DNA of 64,000 nucleotides from an uncultured Lachnospiraceae bacterium (GTDB lineage Bacteria > Bacillota > Clostridia > Lachnospirales > Lachnospiraceae), in assembly GCA_910586705.1 (NCBI GenBank), contig CAJUJK010000010.1:67396-131395 (forward strand), written 5' to 3'. Shown here piece by piece: positions 33,273 through 42,600 of the stretch. A program made the translations under genes and the position numbers. The notes under the pieces are model-generated. The model saw only the letters and a list, made by a program, of their open reading frames with translations, did not search any database and was not told the DNA's origin. Every line of letters begins with the position of its first letter. Position 1 is the stretch's first letter.

Positions 33273-34300
33273 GATTGTTCTCCTTTTCGTTTATCGTGAA
33301 TTTCCGAATGCAACCGCTTAAAATGCATTGCCCGGCGGTTCTTAAACTCTTCCAGATCAATTTCTTCCCATCCATTCGGAACATCCTTGAAATATCTGTT
33401 AATTTCAACCGTCTTTCCGTCCGGTTCAATTACATTCAGGATGCCAACAGTGTCGAAGTCGCCGTTTTTGCGATCTGTCAAATACTCCTCGCACATAGCC
33501 TTGTAGGGTGTATCACTGGGAATATAAGGCATAGTGATCGGGTAGAGTTCTTCAAGAACCTGGTCTACCAATCCGGAATGCCATATCGTGTTGGTTAATG
33601 TTTCAACCATAATAAAACGATCAATATCACGATACTTAACCGTCCCATCAGCGTAAACATATTTGAACAAGCTGCTCATACGTTTACACTGATAATTCAC
33701 TTCTTCTCCCTGATGTCCACTTGTATCGGCAATGTGACTCCATGTTTCTTCCGTATCCTCGATAGGACAAAGCGGCTTACCGTCAATTAAACGGTTAAGA
33801 ATTCCTTTTGTAAAACCAATACTGAACCCGCTGTGGTTATCTTCTTCGAGACTTTTAAAAGCCTTTAAAGCAGATTCATAGCAGGCACACCCATAATCCC
33901 ATTCTTCTTTAGGCTTGTCGCCTCTTTCGTGTTCACAGGCAAATTTTACTTCCTGCTCTGCCCATGACAGAAGACTTGATTTAGATTCATCGGGAAGTTT
34001 CCCGTTCCGATCGTCTATGTACTCGTTGGCAAATATCTTTCTGGTATCGCCTCCGAACGCGGCAACAACCTCCGGCAAATTCTCATTCACCGCGTCAAAT
34101 ATCAATCCCTGGTTGCGGCACCATTTAACAGCCTAGTCAAGAAGCTCATCAACCCTACAAGTCCACAGGATGAGTTTTGCTCCCTTTTTCTGCTTCTCCT
34201 TCAAATATGAAATTGTGCTGCGTCTCGGCTCACCGATTGCTGGGTACTTGTTTTCGCAAATTGTACCATCAAAATCTACTGCAATAATATACGAACTCAT
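33269..34300 (-). pseudogene. HAD-like phosphatase fusion with in-frame TAG
   Basis: Start at 34300 (MSSYIIAVDFDGTICENKY): the DxDGT catalytic motif is at residues 9-13, followed by KGAKLILWTCRVDELLD. TAG lies at 34133-34135 (codon 56), then the same frame goes on with AVKWCRNQGLIFDAVNENLPE, as expected for the rest of this phage HAD-like domain. The remaining about 250 residues are a helical domain of unknown family. With TAG as stop, only a 55-residue piece would be made, though a 278-residue C-terminal product could start at 34105. Confidence 0.75.
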
Positions 34301-34331
34301 AATTTTCTCCTTTCTACCCTTACTGAAAATA

Positions 34332-34589
34332 TCAAACCAGCGGTAACGAATGATCTTTTGCTATTTCTGCAATTTTCTTCGCCAGTTCTACAGATGCTTC
34401 ATTTCTTGCATCCGTATCATTTTCTGCCATCTTACAAATTGTGGCGATAAAGAGGCGCATCGCTGACTGCTGCAAAGTCCTGTGTGCACCGCAAATAGTC
34501 TTCGCAAAGATTTCTTCATTGCACGCCAAGTTATTCACATAATCCAAAATATCATTGGCGAGCTTCTTCCCTTTTTCATCAGGTCTCAT
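34332..34589 (-). CDS. small helical phage protein
   Basis: 85 residues from the ATG at 34589 (MRPDEKGKKLANDILDYVNN), chosen for GGAAAGGAGAATG. It is helical throughout and ends DHSLPLV. It overlaps the DUF488 gene. Function unknown. Confidence 0.6.
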   Translation of the reverse strand: MRPDEKGKKLANDILDYVNNLACNEEIFAKTICGAHRTLQQSAMRLFIATICKMAENDTDARNEASVELAKKIAEIAKDHSLPLV

Positions 34590-34956
34590 AACATTCTCCT
34601 TTCCATTCTTCAACATCGTATCCGTGTTTATTAAGCCACTCGGCAACCAAATGGCGATGACAAAACTTCTCAGGTTTCTCATAACAAACCAGAACGATAT
34701 CCAGACCACCAGAGATATAGTTCAGTACATCTACAATTCTTGACGCATCCAACGAAACCAACTGTTTAGCAAACTTAAAACGGTAATCAGCTTCGTTATG
34801 GTTTCTATGCCATTCCGACAATAAATCGTTTAAAGGAGCAAGTAGCTTGTATTCCATCCCGCCATATCCTTTCGGTGGTTTCCGAGATATAGAAATCGGG
34901 ACAATGTTCGCTGGAATGTTTTTCAAGTTAGCAAAATAACTTGTATAGATTTTCAT
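34579..34956 (-). CDS. DUF488 family protein
   Basis: 125 residues: MKIYTSYFANLKNIP, KPPKGYGGMEYKLLAP and CYEKPEKFCHRHLVAEWLN. The C-x-E-K-x3-FCHR motif is diagnostic of DUF488. The family is conserved in bacteria and phages without an established reaction. Confidence 0.85.
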   Translation of the reverse strand: MKIYTSYFANLKNIPANIVPISISRKPPKGYGGMEYKLLAPLNDLLSEWHRNHNEADYRFKFAKQLVSLDASRIVDVLNYISGGLDIVLVCYEKPEKFCHRHLVAEWLNKHGYDVEEWKGECYET

Positions 34957-35121
34957 TTATCTCCTCCTGAATTTGTCAACGCTTTTAACGGCGCCGGTCT
35001 TCTTGTTAATAACTCGGTAGCAGAAATCCGTTTCTTCAACTAACATCCAGTCATTCCAATTAAGACAATGCGCTGTCAAGCATTCTTTCTGCTTCCGTGT
35101 CAATCTTTTCGGTTGTTTCAC
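34957..35121 (-). CDS. DUF6906-like small protein
   Basis: 54 residues from a GTG at 35121 (KQPKRLTRKQKECLTAHCLN), preceded by GGAGGAG. The pattern RLTRKQKE-x8-LN-x2-W-x(n)-KKTGAVK matches the DUF6906 type of short phage and plasmid proteins. Function unknown. Confidence 0.65.
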   Translation of the reverse strand: MKQPKRLTRKQKECLTAHCLNWNDWMLVEETDFCYRVINKKTGAVKSVDKFRRR

Positions 35122-35320
35122 AATTCTCCTCCTTTCCGCAAGCTTTATACAAAGCAAACAATATAGATAAACGCTCCTGGTAGGACATCCTTGCACTTCC
35201 ACGAGCTATCGGATGTATCAGTTTTGCGTCTGGATGTTCTTCCAAAAATCCGGCACATTTCTTCTCCCAGTCAAATAGTGGGCGCCCAACAATCGCTTCA
35301 CAAAATTTAGCAAACGTCAT
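35060..35320 (-). CDS. unknown phage protein
   Basis: 86 residues: MTFAKFCEAIVGRPLFDWEK, HPIARGSARMSYQERLSILF. The stretch AKLIHPIARGSARMS resembles fragments of phage terminase-like or Gin-type adaptors only vaguely. It overlaps both neighbours. Confidence 0.55.
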   Translation of the reverse strand: MTFAKFCEAIVGRPLFDWEKKCAGFLEEHPDAKLIHPIARGSARMSYQERLSILFALYKACGKEENCETTEKIDTEAERMLDSALS

Positions 35321-35493
35321 ACACTCACCCTCTTCTCCGTTAATCTCTTATACAGTTCTTTCGCTTCATCTCCCTGAAAAGCGTTAATAATGTCAATTTC
35401 TTTTTCCTTCCCGCGTCGTCCGACAATCAGCACAGGAATATTCCCATGCGTATAGTCAAAACTCGCAAGAAAAGTATCCGATTTGTTTTCCAC
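35317..35493 (-). CDS. small phage protein
   Basis: 58 residues from a GTG at 35493 with AAAGGAGAAGCAG upstream: ENKSDTFLASFDYTHGNIPV, then GRRGKEKEIDIINAFQGDEA. This looks like the short proteins that fold as a single alpha/beta unit; function unknown. Confidence 0.55.
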   Translation of the reverse strand: MENKSDTFLASFDYTHGNIPVLIVGRRGKEKEIDIINAFQGDEAKELYKRLTEKRVSV

Positions 35494-35514
35494 CTGCTTC
35501 TCCTTTCCATGCAA

Positions 35515-35539
35515 GAAGAAAGAGCCCTTGTTAGGACTC
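35515..35539 (-). terminator. repeated-type terminator containing a stop codon
   Basis: GAGTCC, loop TAACAA, GGGCTC, then TTTCTTCTT on the - strand. The TAA in the loop is the stop of the 71-residue gene. Confidence 0.8.
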
Positions 35540-35746
35540 CTCTTCGTTTTCTTTTTTAGATTTCTGATATTTATAGATTTCCTTTAATCCTGTAATAACA
35601 AAACCGCACCCAACCCCAATAGCAAGCCATACTGCCCCAGTAATCAATCCACGTCTGTACATATCGGCGCCATAAGCAACCAAAGCTTCTGTATGCTCCG
35701 GAATAAGCTGCTCAATTTCTTTCTTTTGAATTTCAGTAATAATCAT
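35531..35746 (-). CDS. small membrane protein ending in a terminator
   Basis: 71 residues: IITEIQKKEIEQLIPEHTEAL, a membrane helix (LITGAVWLAIGVGCGFVITG) and a charged tail ending EEES. The ribosome site lies in a TTTAATGAAAGGAG leader copy. Function unknown. Confidence 0.6.
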   Translation of the reverse strand: MIITEIQKKEIEQLIPEHTEALVAYGADMYRRGLITGAVWLAIGVGCGFVITGLKEIYKYQKSKKENEEES

Positions 35747-35791
35747 AAAATATCACTCTCCTTTCATTAAAGGGGTTGTAAATGCTGCGTG

Positions 35792-37063
35792 TTACCACTT
35801 CACATAGCTGCTTTCGTTGAAGTCTTTCTTATCCCGTAAAGCTCTGCCGATAGCAAGGTCAATCCCAGACTTCGATTTCAGATGATAATAATACAAATCC
35901 TTGTATGGCGTATTTAGTCTGTCAATTCGCCCGGCAGATTGCTTCATAATCTTGTAAGAGTAGTTCTGTGAGTAAAATATAATTGTATCTGTCTTGACGC
36001 AGTTCCACCCTTCAGCTCCGGCATTGTACTGGACCAGATATACCCATGCTTCTCCATCAGGAACTGGCTGATGACAATGACCATTCCATTCAGCCACTTT
36101 CATACAATTTCCTGAACATGGTTCATTAGTGCATTTCTCATAATCTCTATCACATGGACAAAAGAGAGTTTTGAGCAATTCTAACTCATAATCGAAGTTG
36201 TAAAATATAATTGCCCGTGGATGCTTTTCGAGAATCTCCAACAGAGCTACCTGTCGTGATTCTGCTGTGTTGACTATCTTTCGCCAAATATAACAAAGAC
36301 CGCCAGCATTCTGAATTGGTTCATTCTTATATGGGTTCCATCTGGTTCGTCCAACATCTTTATACATCTCAATGTCATATGAAACGACAACATCTTCATG
36401 ATGAGAAACCGTGGTTCGTCTGAAATCCATGTTTACCAAAATATCATTTCTATGCCGTATCAACTTCCCGGTGTTTAAATACCGATCCACTTTCGGGAAC
36501 TTACTGAAGCGGCTATAAACAATATGCTCTCTGGTGAACTCAGTCCGATTCTTATAAAATCCATTGGCAATGAAAACGGGAATATAATCCTGCCAGGTGT
36601 CTCCAGGAGTAGCCGAGAGCAAAATCCATTGATTGTTTCTCGCTATCTTTAGGAATGATTTTACCCATGCCCCAGAGCCAACGACCCTCTGTTCATCAAA
36701 TATAAAAAAGGCTTCTGTGATGTCTTCGTATTTTTTGATGTTGTTCCACGAATCGACGATTACCGTATTACTATACAAATTTACTTCTCTGTTAATAGAA
36801 AGAAGGAAGGGTGATAGTTCACCCTCCCATTCGCAAGTATCCCGTTTTCTGGCAGTTGTGATAATGTACAAATCCATAGGCGGATCTCCCATCGGCATAT
36901 AGTTATCGCCGGCAACACCGCCAAGAAGTTCCCCACCATTCAGAAAGAAGTAATACGCAAGAGCCGTTCTTGATTTACCAGAACCGACATCACCGCAAAG
37001 AATGCAGCCGTTTTTCATCTGATTAACAGCTTTCATTTGGTAATCATATAATTCAAGTCCCAT
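35792..37063 (-). CDS. SF2 DNA helicase/ATPase
   Basis: 423 residues. Motif I is CGDVGSGKSRTALAYYF, motif II FFIFDEQRVVG, motif III ILLSATPGDTW, and motif VI region QSAGRIDRLNTPYKDLYYY. A small Cys cluster (CPCDRDYEKCTNEPCSGNC) is inserted before motif V. The layout is that of phage SNF2/DEAD-type helicases that remodel forks or recombination intermediates. It belongs to the replication block. Confidence 0.85.
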   Translation of the reverse strand: MGLELYDYQMKAVNQMKNGCILCGDVGSGKSRTALAYYFFLNGGELLGGVAGDNYMPMGDPPMDLYIITTARKRDTCEWEGELSPFLLSINREVNLYSNTVIVDSWNNIKKYEDITEAFFIFDEQRVVGSGAWVKSFLKIARNNQWILLSATPGDTWQDYIPVFIANGFYKNRTEFTREHIVYSRFSKFPKVDRYLNTGKLIRHRNDILVNMDFRRTTVSHHEDVVVSYDIEMYKDVGRTRWNPYKNEPIQNAGGLCYIWRKIVNTAESRQVALLEILEKHPRAIIFYNFDYELELLKTLFCPCDRDYEKCTNEPCSGNCMKVAEWNGHCHQPVPDGEAWVYLVQYNAGAEGWNCVKTDTIIFYSQNYSYKIMKQSAGRIDRLNTPYKDLYYYHLKSKSGIDLAIGRALRDKKDFNESSYVKW

Positions 37064-37089
37064 GGCTCCTGTCGCCCTCCTTCAAAATA

Positions 37090-37671
37090 TCAATATTCAT
37101 CAGGAAACAGGATAGTAGTAACGCTTCTATCCCATTCCGTAATAATCCAAATCTTGGTATTGGAGTTCTTGTGTTCATAAACCGCAAGAATCCGTTCGCC
37201 GTCTCTCAAAGACTCATCTGCTGTTTGCTTGTCCTCATTACAGGTGTCGCCCCAGTCACACTGGCTATATCTGCCGAGCGAAACCTGAACGAAATTTTTA
37301 AATGAGGAATCCTCTTTCATTTTCGTATCAACACCGATAGTTGTTACAACTCGACCGAGTTCAAATTTGGGTGTCTGTTTGATTACAATAACATCTTCCT
37401 TCAAAATAGCATTTATAGCTTCTTTTGCTGCTCCGATACCGTTATCACGATCATACAGCCACTCGTCAAATTCGTTGTCTGATGAAAGATCCACCTTCAT
37501 AACTCGCCCTTTCAAGTAGTCAAAGTAAGACTGTTCTTTTAAAAGTTCAGCGGCTTCTTTCTCTGACATATCTTTAGGGTCATACTGAAGAATCCCCAAC
37601 CCTAACGGTTTTGAAGCATTATATAATGCAGCAAGCACCTTTGCTTTATTCAATCCTTTAATGTTTATCAT
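37090..37671 (-). CDS. unknown protein of phages and mobile elements
   Basis: 193 residues in two parts: an N-terminal MINIKGLNKAKVLAALYNAS with GLGILQYDPKDMSEKEAAELL, and a C-terminal part ending IITEWDRSVTTILFPDEY. The C-terminal end is a pattern I associate with small proteins of conjugative and phage elements, but I cannot name a function. It overlaps the methylase-like gene by 14 bases. Confidence 0.6.
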   Translation of the reverse strand: MINIKGLNKAKVLAALYNASKPLGLGILQYDPKDMSEKEAAELLKEQSYFDYLKGRVMKVDLSSDNEFDEWLYDRDNGIGAAKEAINAILKEDVIVIKQTPKFELGRVVTTIGVDTKMKEDSSFKNFVQVSLGRYSQCDWGDTCNEDKQTADESLRDGERILAVYEHKNSNTKIWIITEWDRSVTTILFPDEY

Positions 37672-38635
37672 CTTTATTTTCTCCTTTCAAAATATCATCC
37701 ATTCTACGAATCAACAGTCTGGTCTGCCAAACATCTGAAAAGTACATCATAGTAAACCAGTAGTTTTCAGTTGAATCACCCTCTCTAATCGGATCGCAAA
37801 ACACGTCTCCGACCTTGATGTATGCGGCTACACCAAGAAGCGAGAGATGAATATAACACATCAGTGCAACAACCTCATCAATATCCTGTGCTACCACAAG
37901 AACATGGTTCTGGTAATTAAGATTCATTTTTTCTAATTGCCGCCTGACTTCATGAACACCAGCAATCAATGTAGCTCCTGCTCCGCAGCACGGATCGTGA
38001 ATTGTGACATAGCCTTTCTCCTCGATTTCTTTTGAAACATCATCAACGGTAATCTTAGCCATAAGGTCACAAATATGGTATGGAGTGAAGAATTGACCAT
38101 TCTTGCCATCACCCAAACCAAGTTCCATAAAAATGCCGCCCAAAAAGTCCTGCTCTGGATTTTCTTCCAAAGCCATGACCGTATGAGCGGCAAGTTCAGG
38201 AAACAGTTGCTGTTCTTCTCTGTTGTACTTATTGATGATTTTCAAATATCTTTTCTCCCGCTCATCATAGTGGCTCTTATCAACCGGATTAGATAAAGAA
38301 CAAGCAAACATTACGACAAAGTCTCTCCACACATCCCATGCTCTGTGACGAGTAGTAAGCCGTCCGAACACTCTTAGAAATTCTTTTCTTGTATCCGAGT
38401 TTTTCTGCTGAACTGTTGAAGGTGTGACGGCTTTTTCGGACTTAGAACCATAAACTTGGTTAATGGCCGTCTTCAAAGCATCTTCTTTTTTCAAAATATA
38501 ATCTGGCATCTTCGGTGGTTCGTACTTGGGCGGAAGAGAAGACGGTCTCTGTTTTGGTTTTACCGGACCAACAGCGGGTTTTTCTTTGGCTGTAGATTTC
38601 TGCTGTTTCGACTTCTTTTTCTTCCAAAATGGCAT
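37658..38635 (-). CDS. N6-adenine methylase-like protein lacking the catalytic motif
   Basis: 325 residues. A Lys/Pro-rich N-terminus leads into a HsdM-type helical segment, then GQFFTPYHICDLMAKI and the SAM-binding motif I (TIHDPCCGAGATLIAGV). AQDIDEVVALMCYIHLSLLG follows, as in type I methylases. The catalytic NPPF/Y motif that should come after GDVF is absent (GDVFCDPIREG). No restriction subunit is near. It may bind SAM or DNA without methylating, or serve replication. Confidence 0.75.
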   Translation of the reverse strand: MPFWKKKKSKQQKSTAKEKPAVGPVKPKQRPSSLPPKYEPPKMPDYILKKEDALKTAINQVYGSKSEKAVTPSTVQQKNSDTRKEFLRVFGRLTTRHRAWDVWRDFVVMFACSLSNPVDKSHYDEREKRYLKIINKYNREEQQLFPELAAHTVMALEENPEQDFLGGIFMELGLGDGKNGQFFTPYHICDLMAKITVDDVSKEIEEKGYVTIHDPCCGAGATLIAGVHEVRRQLEKMNLNYQNHVLVVAQDIDEVVALMCYIHLSLLGVAAYIKVGDVFCDPIREGDSTENYWFTMMYFSDVWQTRLLIRRMDDILKGENKDDKH

Positions 38636-38660
38636 AATTTCTCCTTTCGTTACATGGCAG

Positions 38661-39065
38661 CTATTCGAGCGGCAATTCCTTCTTCAGTATGTTATTAAAA
38701 TTTCCTTTATTGCCGAGCGCCTTTTTCATGAAGCAAAGAGCCAGCCCTTTCTCAGGATCATACTCATCGTTTTTCTGGCACTTCACAACTGTTTTGCTCC
38801 CGTCTTTCCAGATAACAATAGTAGCAGGCTCATTAAATATGACTTTTTCATACATCATATCGAAAGGAATATTAGATACCCCGCTTTCCATAGAAGAATA
38901 CTGTTCAATAATTCCGTCCAGCTTTATTTTTATCCTCTGTTCATAAGAAAGACTACTTGTTTCCATATTTGTAACTATGATTGGTATTACTCTATCGTTC
39001 ACAATTACTTTTACGTCGAGTCCTTTCTCTCTCCCTAAATATAAGCAATTAAATAATTCGTTCAT
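38661..39065 (-). CDS. unknown phage protein
   Basis: 134 residues. The C-terminal half (KVIFNEPATIVIWKDGSKTV, then YDPEKGLALCFMKKALGN) is a recurrent module in phages of Firmicutes. The N-terminal half is not familiar. It ends in TAG. Function unknown. Confidence 0.65.
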   Translation of the reverse strand: MNELFNCLYLGREKGLDVKVIVNDRVIPIIVTNMETSSLSYEQRIKIKLDGIIEQYSSMESGVSNIPFDMMYEKVIFNEPATIVIWKDGSKTVVKCQKNDEYDPEKGLALCFMKKALGNKGNFNNILKKELPLE

Positions 39066-39090
39066 TTTCAGGTCCTCCTTTCAAATATAA

Positions 39091-39126
39091 AAAGAGGGCG
39101 GCTACCATTTTTAAGCAACAACCCTC
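39091..39126 (-). terminator. terminator-like hairpin before SSB-like gene end
   Basis: On the - strand GAGGG ... CCCTC with a TTTTTATA tail, between the SSB-like gene and the following gene. The stem has interior mismatches. Confidence 0.55.
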
Positions 39127-39136
39127 TCACTCAGCA

Positions 39137-39622
39137 TCAGTTAAACGGAACCTCGTCCGGCCCTTCCATGGAATCATACTTGTCGGCAAACTCATCTTCT
39201 TCGATGGTCACATACATCGTCTTCAAATATGCCTTAACGCCGGTCTTGTCATTAACTTCCCAGTTATACGGTCTGATGGTCAAATCGACATTGCGGATCT
39301 CCGCATAATCCAAGGAAGCAATCGACTCGTCATCCAGCAGAGTCTTGGTCTTTCTGGTAACCATATATACCTTGGGCGGGATGTTCTCGTAGCTCACCTG
39401 CACCTGAAGATAATACTTCGGCTCGTCCCCCTCCTCACGGGGCTCAAGTCTGCGGATATTCCAGCCCTCATCATCAAGTTTATTCGCCAACTCCACATCA
39501 TCAATGATTACGCAGAAGTTCCGGCTGCCTTTGCGGTTATACTTGGATTCTTTTCCAGAGAAGTTCCTGAATATAATTCTCGCATTCTCCATGATAATAT
39601 TGTCGTTTACTCTGTTAGCCAT
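39137..39622 (-). CDS. single-stranded DNA-binding-like protein
   Basis: 161 residues: IIMENARIIFRNFSGKESKY starts an OB-like beta-rich core with WNIRRLEPREE, YLQVQVSYENIPPKVYMVT and LTIRPYNWEVND. The acidic tail ends MEGPDEVPFN, which imitates the DDDIPF tip of SSB that recruits partners. It lies directly downstream of the replication fusion gene, a common phage SSB position. Confidence 0.7.
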   Translation of the reverse strand: MANRVNDNIIMENARIIFRNFSGKESKYNRKGSRNFCVIIDDVELANKLDDEGWNIRRLEPREEGDEPKYYLQVQVSYENIPPKVYMVTRKTKTLLDDESIASLDYAEIRNVDLTIRPYNWEVNDKTGVKAYLKTMYVTIEEDEFADKYDSMEGPDEVPFN

Positions 39623-39652
39623 TTTTTCGTTCTCCTTTTCTTTTTTTTTTAT

Positions 39653-42600
39653 TTAGTTAAAGGGCAGACCTTCCTCATCATCGGGTGGATTCATAAATTC
39701 CCGCTTTGCGACAATTTCGGAAATATCATACCCAAGGTCACAATCCATGTGGAACTGGTCGTCATGGAACTTCGGACAGTCAAAACACGTAGCGTACTTC
39801 ATATCGCCGCACGGCGGCAGCCAAGGTTCAGGAATATCAACATCCGCATCGTTTGTTCCAAGCTCCTTGACATACGGATCATCTGATACAAACCACTCGA
39901 AATCTCCATACTCCGAGATAGTCTTTACCGCTTCATCCACAAGCTTGTCATAATAAGACCGGTCAATGTCTTCTTCCTTATTCAGCTCACGAACCATTTC
40001 TGCTTCAAGCCAACGGAACCCTGACGAGCCAGTTACCGCATAATACTTGCCGTTCTGTTCTCTGAGAAGCACACCGCCTCCAGTACCAGGTTTAACCGGA
40101 CAGAAACGACCAACCTTCCCGATGAAACGATAGTTATGCCCCTTGTCGATTTCCGGCTGAAGCTCCGCACAAATTTTCTCGAAAGTTGTATCTGATAACA
40201 GTCCCTTTTTGTAGTCACTCTCTGCCTTTGCGAACTGCTTTTCAAATTCTGTTACATCCGGAAGTCCTTCGTTCATATCCAAATATATTGCCGTCTTGAC
40301 CTCTTTCGTTTCCGCCATATCCTCAAAGAGAATATCTTCCTTGCTGAACAAGGTCTTAAAGACGTATGGAACCTGAAACTGCGTTCCCGTCGCCGTCCAT
40401 TTACCGAGGTCGCCATTTTCATCCCTATATCTGGCAATATAAACAGCATCATTTACCAGACACATTCTGTCGTATGTAGCCTCGTGTTCAAATGTATAGC
40501 CATACCTCTTACCAAAATCCATGACAAACTGGATAATCTCCGGTGTTGCATCGGGGATCTTGATAGAGTCTGTCTTAATGTGAGCAACCGTGTACCCGCG
40601 TTTCTGTACCTCATGCTTCAAGTCTACCATGAACAAAGCGCCACGCTTCGCCACAATATTGTCAATGTTTCTCGGATCGCGGAACGCATTCTCAAAGGAT
40701 GCCGAGGTCAGACCATAAACCGAATTGATAGCTGTCTTCAAAGCATCTGCAAGCTGCTTAGATGTCATTTCGCCATTTATTACTTTCTGAATATAAGGCG
40801 TGAGCTTGCCATCCAGCATCTTGTTCACGATATCCCATGCCTCATGCTTGATGCTGACACGCCCCTCAACAATATCACGGAACGCCGTTGTGAATTTTAC
40901 ACCAAACAGAACCTCGGCAATCGCACTGTGCGGATGCATAGAAGCAATATCCAACAACGCATCATTTCCGTGCATACCAGGCTCGGAATATACATATCCG
41001 CCTTCTCCAACTTCCTCTTCACGATACACGGACTTCCCGTTTTCAAAGGTATATCCCGGAAAATATGGAAGAAGACTTCCTGCTTCACCATGCGTTTGCT
41101 CCATCATCTCAGGGCAAGCTTCTGCCAGGAAATTATAGGTTTCAGCATCAATGTTATGCACCGGCTCCGCGAGATTCCGATAATGGAATTGGTCTTGTGG
41201 CTTCCGCTCATTGCCAAATATAATCTTGGTTGTGAGCGTGTTTGTTGTGTCATTGACCGTCATGCCTGCCAAATCAGCCAGAATCTGCCTAGCCGTCCAG
41301 TCCGCTTTCAAATAAACAAAGGTTGCCTCTGTTGCAATAACATCGTTATCACAATACTCGGCAACCTTAGTCCAAAGTTCTTCAGGAACCGGCTCATCCC
41401 ACGGAAGTCCCAACTCCTGATGATGTGTCCCCGCCTTTATGATGCGAATTTCCGTATCTGAGAAGCCTTTCTTTTCCAGTTCTTTTTCAGAAATGTTACC
41501 CATCTCGATTTCCAGCTTTTTCAGGCTCTTTTTATTCCCGGTAGAAGCGAAATCGTACACGTCCGTATAAGACACATTATATGCTTCACCAAAGAAACAA
41601 TCGCGGTTAGCGCCTTTCTTCGCCCCGACAATTTTCTGAGACAAATTATAGAGCTGCTCGTTCGTATAACCCATCAGCCTCGCATATAAAATATGGTTAT
41701 CGTAGCGCCGGCAGTTAAAACCAACCAGCCGGAACCTCATCAATTCCTCGATTTCGGTAGGTGTCGGGTTAATCATCCTTACAACAGGCTTTCCCTCACC
41801 CTCAATCTTCCAGTTTACGAGAAACAGGTTCGGAAATACCTCCACATCATAAAATATAAGTTTTGCATCATCGTTCTTAACGCCAACAGATGTATCCGCA
41901 GACTTGAACTGCATCTTATTGACAAGCTTGATACAGTAGTCTGCCTGATTGGTGCTGCTGGCTGCAAAAGCTAATACCGCATTTCGCATATCTGTAACGT
42001 CATAATTCAGGTCACTGGCATATGCATCCTCCAGTATTTTGTAGATAAAATCGATACTGGGCTTAGTTCCGGGGTGTATTTCTTTCTCCAGATTACGCTT
42101 AATAAGTGTTCTAAGCCCTTTCTCGCTTTTAATCGCATCAAAATTTACCATCTTGTTTTCTCCTTTCATCGGTAAACCAGAGCTAATCGTTGCGATAGGC
42201 AAATCATTACACTTCGACAATTTACGTCTAAGAGAACTCTTGCCACTGAACACCTTAACTTCTATATGGTCATCGTATATTCGACTTAACATTGCCGGAT
42301 CGCCAGTATAAATATAATGCAGATGAATACCGGCTCCGCTCTTGCTCAACTCTGCATAAGTCGGCGGCCATTTACTTGCCGCTTCAAAATTCTTTTCAAA
42401 GGATTTATTGCCATCCTTATCGGGAATATCAAAGTCGATAACTATGTGATTCTCCGGAACTTTAACATAATGAAGTTTGAATGTATCAAGTTCCGAAAGA
42501 TACGTTTTGCAATCGTCCCATTTCCCAGTAGGAGTTTCCTTGGCTGTGGCATACTGGGCGGGACATTCCTCACATTGTTTATCAAATATGTTTGGACACT

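Noticed and set aside
37658..38635. Type I restriction-modification system
   Set aside because: No hsdS or hsdR gene is present and the catalytic methylase motif is missing.
40484..41461. Long + strand open frame of 325 codons
   Set aside because: It is antisense to the family B polymerase, whose motifs are unmistakable on the - strand.
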